A DNA stretch of 64,000 nt from Areca catechu (lineage: Eukaryota; Streptophyta; Magnoliopsida; Arecales; Arecaceae). Shown one piece after another: positions 23,001 through 34,238 of this stretch. Position 1 is the stretch's first letter. Each line of letters begins with the position of its first letter. Position numbers and translations under genes: made by a program. The DNA lies in the NCBI GenBank assembly GCA_021397845.1, contig CM038048.1:33416727-33480726 (forward strand), in the 5' to 3' direction. The notes below the pieces were generated by a model. It worked only from the letters and a program-made list of their open reading frames with translations, searched no databases and was not told the DNA's origin.

Positions 23001-24885
23001 TTTCTTTCTCCATTTCTCTAGCAGTGATCATGTTTATCCCCTTTTTCTTATCACTCAATTGGCTTGATCCTCTCTTAATGGGGTTCTTAGGTGGAGAAGA
23101 ATGGATTACAATCTTCTTTCCATTATGAGTAAACGAGCATGAATTAGAACGACCATAGAGTGTTACGTCAAGATCGTACAACCATGGTCGGCCTAAAATT
23201 ATGCTACTTACTCCCATTGGAAGTACATCACACCATACTTTCTCCAGGTAAGATTGGAACTGAATGGTTACTAGGCACCTAGACTTAATGGAAATCGTAG
23301 TTGAGTCTATCCAGGATACCTTATAGGGATTAGGATGGGGTACGGTGGGCAATCCTAGGTTTTTAACTGTGTTGGTGGATATGGCATTGACACAGCTACC
23401 GCTATCTAAAATGACTTTGCATACTTTCTCACATATCTTAATGAATGTCTGTAGGATGCTAGTCCTACGCCAATCTTCTTGGGTTTTAGCTTGGGTGAGA
23501 ATACACCTAACCACTCCTAACAGATCTTGATATACCAGGAATTCCTCATCCTCATACTCTTCAGCCAAGTTCTCATCTGCCTGGTATACTTCCTCCTCAA
23601 ATTCACCTTGGGATTCTACGGCTTCCTCTTCTACTTCGCCTATGTGTAGGGCTCTATTAGGACAGTTGCTAGAATAGTGACCCACTTTGTTACACTTGAA
23701 ACATGCGTTTGGAGTTCTTTGGGTCTCAGGTGTTTTTCCCTTGTCATCTCTACGGGTCACAGGCACATTAGGATTGGGTCGGTTGAATCTAGGCTGATTG
23801 GATCCTGACTGCTGATAAGGTGCACTAGTCCTAGGGGCTTCGGGCCTACGATAGACTGGACCTCTATGGAATCTCTCAGCATCCCTAGCTATTTGATAGG
23901 CCAATTCTAGGTCATGTACCTCTCGCATGAATAATTCTCTTTGAATTTCTTCCCTCAGTCCGGCTCTAAATCTAGACAAGGTCACCGACTCAGATTCATC
24001 AACATTGCATCTCATAACGAATTCGTCAAACTTCGCTATGTACTCTGCGACACTCCTATTTCCTTGAGTAAGTCTTTGCCATTGATCTAGGAGTCTTTGG
24101 TGGTAGGACATAGGAAGGTATTTCTCCCTAAGCCTAAGTTTCATAGCTCGCCAGGTCACTATGGGCACATCACCTCTCTGTCTAGTGAGTCTCTCAATGT
24201 TTCCCCAATATAACCTAGCTTGGCGCACAAGTTTAAGCTTTGCAAACTTACACTTGCGCTCTTCACTCATCTCAAACCAGTCAAAATACTGGTCCATCTC
24301 ACCTTCCCAATCAATGTAGATCTTTGGATCTAAAATTCCATCAAAGGTGGGAGCTTCTAGCCTAATGTTCTTCATGGTTCGGTCATCTTGATCAAAGTGA
24401 ATTGGGGTGGGTCTCCTGACATTGGGTTCATAGTTAGGCTCATGATGGAATCTCCTTGGGTTGGGCTCGATGGTTTGACCAGGGTGGGGTCCTCTAGGAA
24501 TTGGATCATAAAACTGATCTTGGGGAGCTCTCCTAGGGTTTGTTTCGTAGAGAGGGTTTTGATATGGAATCCTTCTAGGGTTCAATGGGGTCTCGAGTTC
24601 AGGTGCAAGACTTGGCTCAGGCTCAGTCTGGGCTTCATGATTGCTTTCAGGGGTTCTAGCCTCTAACTGATCCAACCTAGTAGTGATGTGGGCTAACTGC
24701 TCATTCATGTCTTGGTTGGTTTGTGCCACATTCTGATTTGTTTGGGCCAATTGCTCAGTTAAACTCTTAGTCAGTTGGGCCACTTGATCATTTAGGCCTT
24801 TGATCAAATTCCCTAAGTTTTGGTCCATGGCTACACTTGACTGGGCTTGGATTGGTGAATACGATGTTCCTACTCTAGTTGTCAT
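19942..24885 (-). CDS. E3 Gag-Pol polyprotein with chromodomain
   Basis: This 1647-residue open frame has no stop. I start it at the ATG at 24883-24885 (MTTRVGTSYS) because copies A and B start at the equivalent place. Domains in order: Gag core about 200-330; CCHC knuckle CFKCNKVGHYSSNC about 394-407; aspartic protease with LDSGS about 492; reverse transcriptase with YFDD about 843; RNase H from CDASG about 990; integrase zinc domain with CRTC about 1218. The integrase core has Asp in MDFVLGLP about 1243, Asp in YDRDVHF about 1306 and Glu in GQTEVV about 1340. The chromodomain is at about 1548-1600. It would form particles, copy element RNA into DNA and integrate it; the chromodomain is expected to steer integration to modified chromatin. 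The last 26 or so codons lie in the 3' LTR. The complete frame suggests a source element able to serve copies A-C. Confidence 0.96.
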   Translation of the reverse strand: MTTRVGTSYSPIQAQSSVAMDQNLGNLIKGLNDQVAQLTKSLTEQLAQTNQNVAQTNQDMNEQLAHITTRLDQLEARTPESNHEAQTEPEPSLAPELETPLNPRRIPYQNPLYETNPRRAPQDQFYDPIPRGPHPGQTIEPNPRRFHHEPNYEPNVRRPTPIHFDQDDRTMKNIRLEAPTFDGILDPKIYIDWEGEMDQYFDWFEMSEERKCKFAKLKLVRQARLYWGNIERLTRQRGDVPIVTWRAMKLRLREKYLPMSYHQRLLDQWQRLTQGNRSVAEYIAKFDEFVMRCNVDESESVTLSRFRAGLREEIQRELFMREVHDLELAYQIARDAERFHRGPVYRRPEAPRTSAPYQQSGSNQPRFNRPNPNVPVTRRDDKGKTPETQRTPNACFKCNKVGHYSSNCPNRALHIGEVEEEAVESQGEFEEEVYQADENLAEEYEDEEFLVYQDLLGVVRCILTQAKTQEDWRRTSILQTFIKICEKVCKVILDSGSCVNAISTNTVKNLGLPTVPHPNPYKVSWIDSTTISIKSRCLVTIQFQSYLEKVWCDVLPMGVSSIILGRPWLYDLDVTLYGRSNSCSFTHNGKKIVIHSSPPKNPIKRGSSQLSDKKKGINMITAREMEKEISNGSPVWILTIKDHQEPLSKEQPQEVSQVLEEFKDVFPDDLPDQLPPLRDIQHAIDLVPGATLPNLPHYRMNPTEHQELQRQVGELLKKGFIRESLSPCAVPTLLTPKKDSTWRMCVDSRAINKITVKYRFPIPRLDDMLDMMAGATIFSKIDLKSGYHQVRIRPGDEWKTAFKTKDGLFEWVVMPFGLSNAPSTFMRIMNQVLRAFIGKFVVVYFDDILIYSRTREDHQQHLRQVCLALRKDNLYANLKKCAFMTTRVIFLGFVVTPEGVSADPEKVKAIVEWPTPNNIHEVRSFHGLATFYRRFIRGFSTIVAPITDCIRKGHFEWTKLADKAFLHIKDKMTQAPVLRLPDFSKVFEVACDASGVGIGGVLSQENHPVAFFSEKLNEARKKYSIYDRELYAVVQALRYWRHYLLPQEFVLFSDHEALRFLSSQKKLNPRHAKWVEYIQSYTFVLKHQSGIDNKVADALSRRTLLLTSVSTEVIGFERLKEQYETCPDFDEINQVLRQGPSSDHNDYTLLDGYLFRENRLCIPRTSLRDFLVWEIHAGGLAGHFGRNKTILAVEEQFYWPGLKKQVANIVARCRTCAVTKQQKKNTGLYTPLPVPECPWQDLSMDFVLGLPKTIRKHDSIFVVVDRFSKMAHFIPCTQTSDASRIAKLFLDQVVRLHGLPKTIVYDRDVHFTSYFWKTLWHLLGTRLKFSTAYHPQTDGQTEVVNRSLGNLLRCLVGESLGNWDLLLPRAEFAYNSSVNRSTGKSPFEIVHGCKPRKPLDLIPLPIHTRVSESAESFAQHVTNLHKEISNKINLSNETYKHLADSHKRAKEFCEGDYAMIRLNPERFPPGTIKKLHARGAGPFKILKKIGPNAYVLELPPDMDISTTFNVSDLVEYKEPLLIPSEPFEPETFIESEHIFECPPPTLPEQRERIERILDDKIITTRNKDYQRYLVQWQGRPESDNSWITREDLQRLNPDLFEHYQGKTELYSTGSSSAHPRRIGVDTRSRKKLHSNKVSLIPIWIEDN

Positions 24886-25900
24886 GCATGCAAATGGACT
24901 CAAGTTCGAGCTAAGGTTTCCTAGACCTAGAGCACAAATTAGAAGTCTAATTAAGTGAACCAACTAGCTAGTAGTACTTATGGGACTTAGCCAGGTAGGT
25001 GGAGGGGAGTGTAGGTCCCTGATTGCCAACCTTAGACACCAATCTGAGATTGGCCAGGTAGGCAGACCAAATCACAAGCCCTGATGCACCAATCCTAGAC
25101 ACCAAGCCAGTAAGCACACACCAATTAGCTGACACAGTTAACTTGACCTTAACCTGAACCCAACTTGTTGGTGTCCCTAACCCACTAGGGCAATTAACGT
25201 TCTACTCAATTTTAATTAACGGGCTGGGATCGATATGCTGGTTGGTGATTTTTGGGCTAGGGACAGGTGATGAAACCCTGACCCTATGTCAAATTGATGC
25301 CCTTAATTTGATTTCTCATGAGATGAATGAAATGCAAAGGTGCTGCAGAAGTGTGTTGCAATTTGAAAGTGGTGTGGAAAACGTGATGAAAAAAATGTCC
25401 AGAAATTCTGAAAAATTCACAAAGGATTCCTAACTTATATGTTTCAATGTAGATGAAAGGAATTTTAAAACTAAAATCTATACTAATCTAAGCAGATCCT
25501 ACAAATGAAGATAAATAAAAAGGACAGAACATAACCCTAATGACAGTGTCGAACTGCAGAAATTTTTATTTTTTTTATAATTTTTTTCTAATGATGAAAT
25601 TTAATATGGTGATAACTGACTTAAAAAGGAACAAGAAAAAAAATATTTCAATAAAAAATCAGTGACTTGCCTTTGGAGCTGCAGACGGATTACAGTAAAC
25701 AGATGCAAATTTTCAGAAAATAGAACCTAATCAAACAAGTGCAATGGCTTACCCAAAACTTCAATCTAAAAACTCACGTCCGGCCAGGGGCTCATTATTC
25801 CCATGGGTCGTGACAGTGTACTGGAGTACACCCGCTCAGGAGGCATGAATTTTAGATCTTGCTTGGATTTAAAGAAAACTATTCTACCCTAATGCAACCA
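24886..25900 (-). other. E3 5' leader
   Basis: This is non-coding leader between gag and primer site. It includes the block agattggccaggtaggcaga shared with copies A and B. The part near 25550-25660 is A/T-rich. No gene is seen. Confidence 0.8.
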
Positions 25901-25901
25901 T

Positions 25902-25913
25902 GCTCTGATACCA
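25902..25913 (-). other. E3 primer binding site
   Basis: The minus strand reads TGGTATCAGAGC, complementary to the 3' end of plant initiator Met-tRNA, three bases inside the 5' LTR. Confidence 0.92.
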
Positions 25914-25916
25914 AGA

Positions 25917-27255
25917 CGATGCGGCAAGCATATGATTAATGTTTTGAATATGGTTTGTAGAGTAATGAAACCTAATTACACTAGCATTGTATTCATCATA
26001 ATAAGACTTAAGGATTATAAGAAATTGGACTTTTACTTGATTAGACACAATCCTAAACTAAGAAGAAAGAAGATCTAGACAATAGGGGCTAATGATTGTG
26101 GACTTACCTTGATGAGCTTTCCAACCTTCTTTTGATTCATACCTTGAAACTACCAATGCTCAGAACTGAAGAATCTGGATAACAGAGATCAGAACCCTGG
26201 ACTTGGGGCTTCAGCTTGTTTGTTCTTTGTTAAGGTGAACCCAGCCCACAACTCAAAGACTTCGAAGGACCCTGCAATGAAGATCAAAGTTAAGGAAGAA
26301 GGATAGGAACATATAGAAGGGATGGAAGAATTGATGAACTAAGAACAGAAATTTGAGTAGATCTGGCCGACTCCAATGCCTTCACTTGAGCTTGGAAGAT
26401 GCTTTGCTAGGGAAAAAGAATGGCTTTGGCATGGAGGAAGAAGATGGAAAACTTTCACATAAGAAAAAAATACAAGACAACTTCTACTTCCAAAATTTCA
26501 ACTTCAATTTTCATTCATTCCCAAAATCAATCTCCTTTACAATGGGCATCCAAGGCTTTTAATAGCCTCACAAAGCTAGCTTTTGAAATTTAAAAACTCC
26601 CCAAATCGAGGAGGATTACAAGGGGGGGTTGGAGGATTTGGTGGAGAGTTTGGAGGGATGTGGGAAGGGTTGGAGGATTTGGTGGAGGACTTGGAGGGAT
26701 GTGGCCAACCTCCTTGAATTTGAATCTTCCTTGTTGGTGCCCAAAGGATGATGAGGTGGCTGGTGAAGTGGCACCTGATGACGTGGCATGGTGAGGTGGC
26801 TTTCTACTTGGATAAGAATGACATGTGGCGCCCAGTGGTCTAATTTGATGGTCCTTTTTTCTTGCTTGGTTGATGTGTCTTCTCTTCTTCATGTGGTCAA
26901 ATTCTGGGGTCTAGAATTTGAGTCTTGTTGCTAGCTTTCATGGCTTTAAGACTTGATTAGACTTAACTCAACTGAATTAGACTTAACTCAACTGAACTGA
27001 CTTGACTGACCTAGACTTTAAAACTTGAAATGGACTTACAGGAAATGAAATTTTAAAAGTAATTACAGGACTCAATAAACACTCTTGATTTGAAACTCAA
27101 AATTAATTACAGGACTCTTGAAAAGGAAATGACTTTTGAAAATAAAATATTTTTGAACTAAAGGATACAAGGTAACCTAATTATCTTCGATCCAAATTGG
27201 GATAAGGCTAACCTTGTTGGAGTGAAGTTTCTTTCGGCTTCTGGTGTCCACACCA
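25917..27255 (-). repeat. E3 5' LTR
   Basis: This is the near-identical partner of 18681-20020. The terminal plus-strand base pair TG is CG here (25917). A TATA-like ctattaaaag on the minus strand (26556-26565) is the likely promoter for the Gag-Pol transcript. Confidence 0.95.
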
Positions 27256-27613
27256 GAGATACTTTCGGTTCGGCATTATCTTCTTTCTTATTACCCTCTC
27301 GATGCAGAGAGTTCTTCAAGCTCTTTGCTATAGAGGTTTCTATTATCCTTGATCGTCTCACTGACTTGATCTTCGGAGTGCCTTCACCGGAATCCCTGGC
27401 CTAAGGTTTTCTCTATCTTGCAGGACCCCCAAGCAAGCGAGCGAGCTGACCGTGAGGCGGGGAGCCAAGCATCCGGCGGGAACCCGATGCATCAGTGCTA
27501 CGGGCCATGACGATCTTGGTGGCAACAAATTGGCATGCCAGGAAGGGGAGCCAAGCATCCGACCAGAACTCGAAGTGTCAGAGCTACGGGCCACGACGAT
27601 CTTGGTGGCAACA
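27256..27613 (+). repeat. E2 5' LTR, second part
   Basis: This continues the LTR after E3 and aligns with about 37341-37708. A duplicated block of about 80 bp (ggagccaagcatccg to ttggtggcaaca) lies near the end and is also present in the 3' LTR, so both copies belong to the LTR. Confidence 0.85.
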
Positions 27614-28147
27614 GATTGGCATACCAGGTAGGGAGAGGCTAGAAGAAAGCATCGTCCCTCCCACAGCAAGAAAGATTGCACGGATACCCACAGTCCAATG
27701 GTGACTATGCGAGCCCGTGAAGCCCCCACCAATCGAGCAAGGGACCCCCCTCATTGCGGTGGCCAATGCCTGAAGGGGGAACATCCCGCTCCGTCACAGC
27801 CACCTTCGGTGGACCCCCTGTACACCGCACTCACCCTCCAAGTTCAGGTTCTGGTTGTGATGGTGCATCAGCTCCACCAGAAGCAGCGCTTCTTGGAAAC
27901 ATAATAGCAGTCGGGGACTCTGGCGGCTTGCACAGTCGATCACTGCACTAGCCTACGGTCCTTCCAGGAGGGGCTGCTGCATAAAGCATCCCACCCTTGG
28001 GAGGCCCACCAGGCGAATGGCAAGTGATCGCAGCATGATCCGATCGATCGAGGGAGCCGCTCCCCGGCCTCGGACCACTGTGTGCCCTCATGCCAACAGC
28101 AATGATGTGGCTGAGAACTCCGGCACGAGTTCCTCCGCTCCAGCCAT
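27614..28147 (+). other. E2 primer-site region and 5' leader
   Basis: The sequence gattggcataccaggtaggg follows the LTR and matches E1 at 16322-16342. The rest is leader and the start of a decayed gag. No separate gene is seen. Confidence 0.6.
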
Positions 28148-29274
28148 CCCTTATCCCCGGCATCCTCCATTGAGGGGTCAATTGACGAGGCCATCCACCG
28201 TCGAGCGGAAAGGCACCTCGAGGAGCATGAGCGCAAGCTGGTGGATCTGGCCCGTCGGTTTGCGAAAGTTCAAGGCTCCCATAATGAGCCCATGGGTTAC
28301 GATACCCATCCACCCTTTTCGAAGAAAGTCCAAGAGGAGCTGATTCCCAGTCGATTCCATATGCCGCAGGTTGACCCCTACGATGGAACAACTGACCCCC
28401 TAGACCACCTGGAAAGTTACAAGGCCCTCATGAGGATCCAGGAGACCACCGATGCCCTCCTTTGCATTGCCTTCATGACCACTCTACGAAATGCCGCTCG
28501 GGTCTGGTTTTCCAGACTCGAACATGAGAGTATAAACTCCTTCTCTCAGCTAGAGAAGAAGTTTGCGGCACACTTCGACGCTTGCAGGAAGGCACCGTGC
28601 GAGGCCGATAGCCTCTTCTCGATCCAACAATAGGATCGGGACTCCTCTAGGACTACATGTCCCGGTTCAAGACCGTCGTCCTGGAGATCTACAACCTCGA
28701 CGAGTCTGTCACCATGCTAGCCCTGAAGAGGGGGCTGCGAACCTCCCATTTCATCTACTCCCTTGACAAGAAGCCTCCAAAGATGTACTTGGAGTTCCTC
28801 CTTTATGTGCAAAAGTACATCTGCACCGAGGAGGTGGATCATGCTAGGAGGGAGCTGGACGGGAGGCCCTCGAAGAGGCAGAACATCGAGGAGACCTCTA
28901 GCCACACAACTCGGAGGATGGTGTGGGTCCCACGACCAAAGCCAAGGCCCAAGGCCGACCCTACCAACGAAGAGAGTTTCACTCCTCTCCTTGCCCCTAG
29001 AGCGAAAATCCTAATGGAGATCGAGGGCGAGCTTTTTCTGCATCAACCCCCACCACTAAAGCCATTCGCTGGACAGGACAAATCCTGCTACTGCCATTTT
29101 CACCAGGACTATGGCCATGACATGGAGGAATGCCACCACCTGAAGAGGGAGATCAAAGAGCTGATCAAGCATAGCTACCTCGACCAATATGTGGAGGGAG
29201 GAGTGCCCCTACAGCCTAGACTGAAGGGCCTTGGCCCCTCGCCATCGACAACCATCCCACCTAGAAGTCGGTAG
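28148..29274 (+). pseudogene. E2 Tat-type gag, frameshifted
   Basis: The first part (to 28633) has LVDLARRFAKVQ and the Gag core AARVWFSRLEHESINSF with LEKKFAAHFDA, then a TAG stop. The second part (28657-29274) is in another frame. It has VLEIYNLDESVTML, LKRGLRTSHF and a zinc-knuckle-like tail CYCHFHQDYGHDMEECHHL near 29085-29140. It is homologous to E1 gag. The frame break near 28631-28657 makes it non-functional as written. Confidence 0.85.
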
Positions 29275-29276
29275 GG

Positions 29277-29744
29277 ATGATATCCTGGGGGGCAGGAAAA
29301 ACCTCGAAGAGGGCTATGGAGAGAGAGGGGAGTGATGATGTAATCCCCTATATGGGAGAAGGATCAGTTGGAGTAGACAACCCAAATAATGATGCTGTCA
29401 TCATTGAAATGATGATAGAAAAATATCCTGTAAAAAGAATCATGGTAGATAGTGGGAGCTCCTCGGACATCCTTTTTTATGATGCTTTCGTAAGGATGAA
29501 TTTGTCCACTTACCAAATAAGACCGGTGTTCACGTCTCTAGTAGGATTCATCGGAGACTCAGTTAGAGTCGAGAAAGAAATTATGCTCCCAATAATCGCT
29601 GGGATACCATCCCAGCAAAGCACCATGCTTGTGACCTTCACTGTTGTAAAGCTCCCCTCGCCCTACATGCCATCCTGGGATTATCGGGACTCAACCTGCT
29701 TGATGCCACCATCTCCACGAAACACCTCCTTGTCCAGTTTCTGA
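29277..29744 (+). pseudogene. E2 aspartic protease region
   Basis: IMVDSGSSSDILFYDAF carries the retropepsin DSG active-site motif at about residue 60 of the open stretch. The frame ends before joining RT, so the pol frame is discontinuous. Confidence 0.8.
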
Positions 29745-30029
29745 CCCCATGGGGGATCGGAGAGATAAGAGGGTCTAGGTAACTGATGTAGCACTATTGG
29801 CAGACCATCCCAGGCCTAAGGGGAGCAGATTCCAACCCTGTCGTAGACTAGCCCAATCCGACGGTGCCAGAATCGAAGAGTAGGCTAGTTGAACCCCTGT
29901 TATCTTTTTCTTTAGGGGAGGATCCCTCGAAGATGATACAGGTCAGGGCTTTTGTTGACTCAGGAAGAGAGAACCCATTTGTTCAGCTTTCTGTGGGCTA
30001 ATACAGACATTTTTTCCTGGATTACCGTC

Positions 30030-31345
30030 AACATGCCCAGTATCCTACCAGAGGTGATAACTCACAGGCTGAATGTCGACCCCAATCATCGCTTGGTTTG
30101 GTAGAAGAAAAGGAGCTTCATCCTGGAATTACAGAAAGCCATCAACGAGGAGGTCAATAAACTCCTCATGACGGGCTTCATCCGAGAGGTACGGTATCCT
30201 GACTGGCTTGCTAATATGGTGATGGTCAGAAAAATCTCTGAGAAGTGGAGGATCTATGTAGACTACACCGACCTCAACAAGGCATGCCCAAAGGATAGTT
30301 TTTCCCTTCTCAAGATTGACCAGCTGGTGGATGCGACTTCAGGCCACAAGTACCTCAGCTTCATGGATGCGTTCTCTGGATATAATCAGATCTGCATGCA
30401 TCTTGAGGAAGAGGAGTGCACAACATTTGTGACTAACTAAGGTATGTATTGTTACAAGATGATGCCCTTCAGTCTTAAGAATGTAGGGGCCACCTACTAG
30501 CGCTTGGTCAGCACGATCTTCAAGGACCAGATCGGCCATGACATGCAAGTATACGTGGATGACATGCTTGTCATGAGCGACCCGGAGAAGGACCATATCG
30601 CCAACTTGGTAGAGCCTTTCCATAACCTCTGCCGTTATCAAATGAAGTTGAACCCCACCAAGTGCACCTTCAGTGTGGCGGCGAGAAAGTTCTTGGGATT
30701 TATGGTGACCCAGAGGGGGATAGAGGCCAACTCTGAGAAGATCCAGGCGATGATAGACATGAGGCATCCTGCCTCCAAGAAAGAAGGCCAGCATCTGATG
30801 GATGCATCGCAGCTTTGAGCCACTTCCTCTCATGCTCTACCGAGCATTGCCAGCCGTTCTTCAAGATCCTTCGAAAGATGAATGACTTCACTTGGACAAA
30901 AGAATGCCAAGAAGCATTCGAGTGACTGAAGAAGCTCCTTGCCTCACCGCCACTACTATCTAGGCCAAAGTCCGGAGAAGAGCTCCTCTTGTACCTAGCG
31001 ATCTCACCAGAGGCAATCAACTCCATGCTGGTTTGTGCTGACAAGGACGGCTCTTAGTGGCCAGTCTACTATACCAGCAAGCTACTCTGTGATGCCAAAA
31101 CCAGGTATACCCGACCCAAGAAAATTATTTTTGTATTAATAATGTCTACGTAGTGCCTCAGGCCTTACTTTCAAGCACACCCCATCACCGTCCTTACTGA
31201 TCAGCCCCTGAGGGCTATCTTGAGCCATCCTAATACTTCCGTGTGCTTAGCCAAGTGGATATTGAAGCTCAGTGAATTAGACATCACCTATCACCCGTGG
31301 CAGGCGCAGAAGACCCAGGTTTTAGCCAATTTTATGGTGGAATGC
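30030..31345 (+). pseudogene. E2 reverse transcriptase and first RNase H
   Basis: RT motifs are GFIREVRYPDWLANMVMV, RIYVDYTDLNKACPKD, FMDAFSGYNQI and the catalytic YVDDMLV near 30555. Stops interrupt it, for example after TTFVTN at about 30440 and within the next motif. From about 30890 a decayed Ty3-type RNase H follows, with VCADKDGS, VYYTSKLL and VLTDQPL. The role was reverse transcription; it is inactive here. Confidence 0.85.
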
Positions 31346-31990
31346 ACCTGGACCGAAGGAAGTTCAGAGGAGGCAGACCAATAGGCCGAGCTTGGGCAGG
31401 ACCTGACCCCGGTGGAGGAGACATGGATACTCCATGTGGATGATGCATCCAACATGAGAGGAAGCATAGCTAGCCTTATCCTTGCCAGTCCTTATGGGGT
31501 TGTCGCGGAATGCGCACTGCATTTCCTCTTCAAGGCGACCAATAACCAAGCAGAATATGAAGCACTCCTTGCAGGGCTAAAGGTATCCCATAAACTGGGA
31601 GTCAAGAGGCTAAAAGTCTTCACAGACTCACAGTTAGTAGCGGGCCAAGTCTCCAGTGAGTATGAAGTGCGGGACCCCATGATGGTAAAGTACCTGGATT
31701 GGGTGTGTTCTTATGCATCGACCCTCCGGCACTTCGACATCTCCCATATCCCGTGGGCAGAGAACGCCTAGGCTGACATCCTTTCTAGGCTGGCCACCTT
31801 GCTGGAGACCTCGTTGGGGTTCACTTTCATCGAACATCTCGAGGCCCCCAGCTATGAAACTGTGGCCGAGGTCCAGCAAGTCTCCAACGAGGCCAGCTGG
31901 ATGGATCCCTACATTAAGTACATCACTGTTGGCACCCTACCAGAGAACCGAAAGGAGTCCAGCCATCTCAAGAAGAAGGCTGTACGTTAT
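31346..31990 (+). pseudogene. E2 second (archaeal-type) RNase H
   Basis: The conserved order WILHVDDASN, NNQAEYEALLAGL, VFTDSQLV and DISHIPWAENA marks the additional RNase H typical of Tat elements. It is open from 31412 to a stop at 31769-31771, immediately before ADILSRLATL. The catalytic Asp/Glu/Asp positions remain recognisable. Confidence 0.85.
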
Positions 31991-33115
31991 GTGATTGTGG
32001 ATGGACAGCTCTATCGGAGGTCCTACTCCTAACCCCTACTGAAGTGCCTGAAGCCCTCAGAAGCCGCTTACATGCTCCAGAAGATACACGAAGGCATCTG
32101 TGACAACCATGTGGGGGGCAGGGCCTTAGCCCACAAGGCGATCCGGTAGGGATACTTCTGGGAAATCTTGTAGGAAAACGTGCCTGACTTTGTGAAGAAA
32201 TGCGATAAGTGCCAGCGCCATACATGCATCCAGCGATAGCTGGCAGCCCCTATCTCCCAGCTATCAGTCCTGTGGCTATTTGCCAAGTGAGGAATGAACA
32301 TCCTAGGCCCCTTCCCTGTAGCGTCCAGCCAACGGAGGTTCCTGATTATGGCCATTGACTACTTCACCAAGTGGGTCGAGGCCGAACGTCTGGCATGGAT
32401 AATAGAGGCGAAGGTCCAGTCTTTCTTCTAGAAATCCATAATCTGTAGATACGGCCTCCCGCACATAGTTATCACCGACAACGGGAAGCAGTTCGACAAC
32501 TGGGCCTTCGAAGAATTTTGCTCTGATCTCGACATCCACCATCGCTTCACCTCGGTTGGTTCATTCTCAAACAAATGGGGAGGCTGAAGTGACTAACCGC
32601 ACCATCCTGTAAGGGCTCCGTACGAGGCTGGACGAAGTCAAGGGCCGATGTGTAGATGAGCTGCCCAGCATGCTGTGGGCCTACCACACCACTCCCCGTG
32701 CAGCCACCGGCGAGACGCACTTCAACGTCATCTTCGGGACTGAAGCGGTAATCTTAGTGGAACTCGGCCTGCCCACACTCTGGATAAAGCAATACGATGA
32801 AGTTGAAAACCCGGCAGCCTCTTCCTCAACCTGGACTTGCTGGATGAAACAAGGGACAAAGCTCAACTCTGAATGGTGGCCTACCGGTAGCGAGTCACGT
32901 GCTGTTATAACTCCCGCGTGCGGCCCAAGGTGTTCCATCCAAGCAACCTCGTGCTCAGGCGAGCGAAAGCATCCCAACCAGGGGAGTCCAAGAAACTCTC
33001 CCCGAATTAGGAGGGTCCTTACCAGGTGATCGAAGCCTTGCTGAGCAGGGCCTACTACCTCGCTGGGCTCGACGGCATTCACTTCACGCGAACCTGTAAT
33101 GCCAGCAACTTAAGG
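31991..33115 (+). pseudogene. E2 integrase, broken
   Basis: Remnants include the zinc-domain end KKCDKCQRH near 32195, the core start FLIMAIDYFTKWVEAE near 32340, ITDNGKQFDN near 32470, and the downstream MLWAYHTTPRAATGETHF with GTEAV near 32670-32750. Several in-frame stops and a frameshift around 32540-32600 remove the catalytic Glu region. Confidence 0.82.
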
Positions 33116-33189
33116 ATGTACCACCAATAATGTAAAGCTCTTCCATAATGAATTCAAGTTCCTTTTTGGTGCAACCTTGTTTTTCACCT

Positions 33190-33850
33190 GTGTAGGAACT
33201 CATCCATCCTACTTCAAGCCGGGAAACTTTCGAAGCCCTACACTTAAGCCAGGAGCCGTAGCGCCCCACACCAAAGTCAGAAAACTTTTGAAGCCTTGCA
33301 CTCAAGTAGGGAGCTGCAGCACCCCACACCAAAGCCGGGAAACTTTCGAAGCCCCGCACTCAAGCCGAGAGCCGCAATGCCCCTCACCAAAGCTGAAAAA
33401 CTTCCGAAGCCCCGCACTCAAGCCGGGAGCCGTAGCGTCCCGCACTAAAGCCAGGAAACTTTTGAAATCTCTCACTCAAGCTGAGAGCCGTAGCGCCCTG
33501 CATCAAAGTCGGGAATCTTTCGAAGCCCCACACTTAAACCGGGAGCTGCAGTGCCCCGCACCAAAGCCGGGAAACCTCAAAAGCCCCGCACTCAAGCTGA
33601 GAGCCGCAGCACCCCGTACCAAAGTCAGGAAACCTTCGAAGCCCCGCACTCAAGTCTAGAGTCTCAGTGCCCTGCACCGAAGCCAGGAAACCTCCAAAGC
33701 CCCGCACTGAAGCTCGGAGCCTCAGCACCCCGCATCAAAGCCGGGAAACATCCGAAACCCTGCACTCAAGCCTGGAGCCTCAGCGCCCAGCACCAAAGCT
33801 CGGAGACTCTCGAAGCCCAGTACTTCAAGTTCGGAAACTTATGAAGCCCG
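33190..33850 (+). repeat. E2 tandem array, about 59-bp units
   Basis: About eleven units of the form gaagccccgcactcaagcc, ggagccgtagcgccc and accaaagccgggaaac. The reverse complement matches the 13850-14110 array in E1. It lies between integrase and the antisense ORF in both elements. Confidence 0.9.
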
Positions 33851-34178
33851 ACACACAGAGACAAGCATTTTCATCACCCATCTCACAGTCCAAAGATGTC
33901 AGGCGAGAGCTCCAAGCAAGTCCCACCATTTACTACCTAACTTGCAGCCAGGCGACAAAAAAATAAGGGAGAAAAAAGAAGAGAAAGAAGAAAAGAAAAG
34001 GAAGAAGAGAAAGAAGTAGAATGATAGCCAAGAGATTTCATTGATATGGTGAAAACTTCCTGTACATTCCTTGCGAGGTGCCCCTAACAAATCGAAGGCC
34101 TTCCTTGACTTATAAATACAAAAAGGAAAGGGAGATCTAAACATCAGCCACCGATTTCTTTCCAGACCGATGGGTGAC
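33851..34178. other. E2 spacer before the antisense ORF
   Basis: No gene is recognised. A purine-rich run of about 60 bp (aagaagagaaagaag-like) is at 33960-34020. Confidence 0.5.
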
Positions 34179-34238
34179 CCCCGCCTCCCGTGAGGCACTT
34201 GGGGAGGCCTCGGATCTCGCCTCAATCTCAGCTTCCTT

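Larger units (their letters stand above)
18681..27255 (-). mobile_element. E3: intact-ORF Ty3/gypsy chromovirus
   Basis: LTRs lie at 18681-20020 and 25917-27255. TSDs are GAGAC (18676-18680) and GAGAT (27256-27260). The uninterrupted E2 3' LTR shows a single cagggactctttcgg at the corresponding place near 37340, confirming the insertion point. The primer site for initiator Met-tRNA is at 25902-25913. One full-length Gag-Pol frame with all catalytic motifs and a chromodomain is present. The LTRs differ at roughly a dozen positions by eye, mostly transitions, so insertion is fairly recent. The chromodomain (GRPESDNSWI) suggests a Galadriel- or CRM-like clade; I am not certain which. Confidence 0.96.

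Noticed and set aside
24886..24963. 26-residue N-terminal extension of the E3 polyprotein
   Set aside because: It begins at a TTG and lies in the leader. The ATG at 24885 matches the start used in copies A and B.
27460..27613. Two possible LTR ends in E2 about 85 bp apart
   Set aside because: Both copies of the block occur in the 3' LTR as well, so the outer end (27613 and 37708) was used. It is followed by a likely TSD at 37709.
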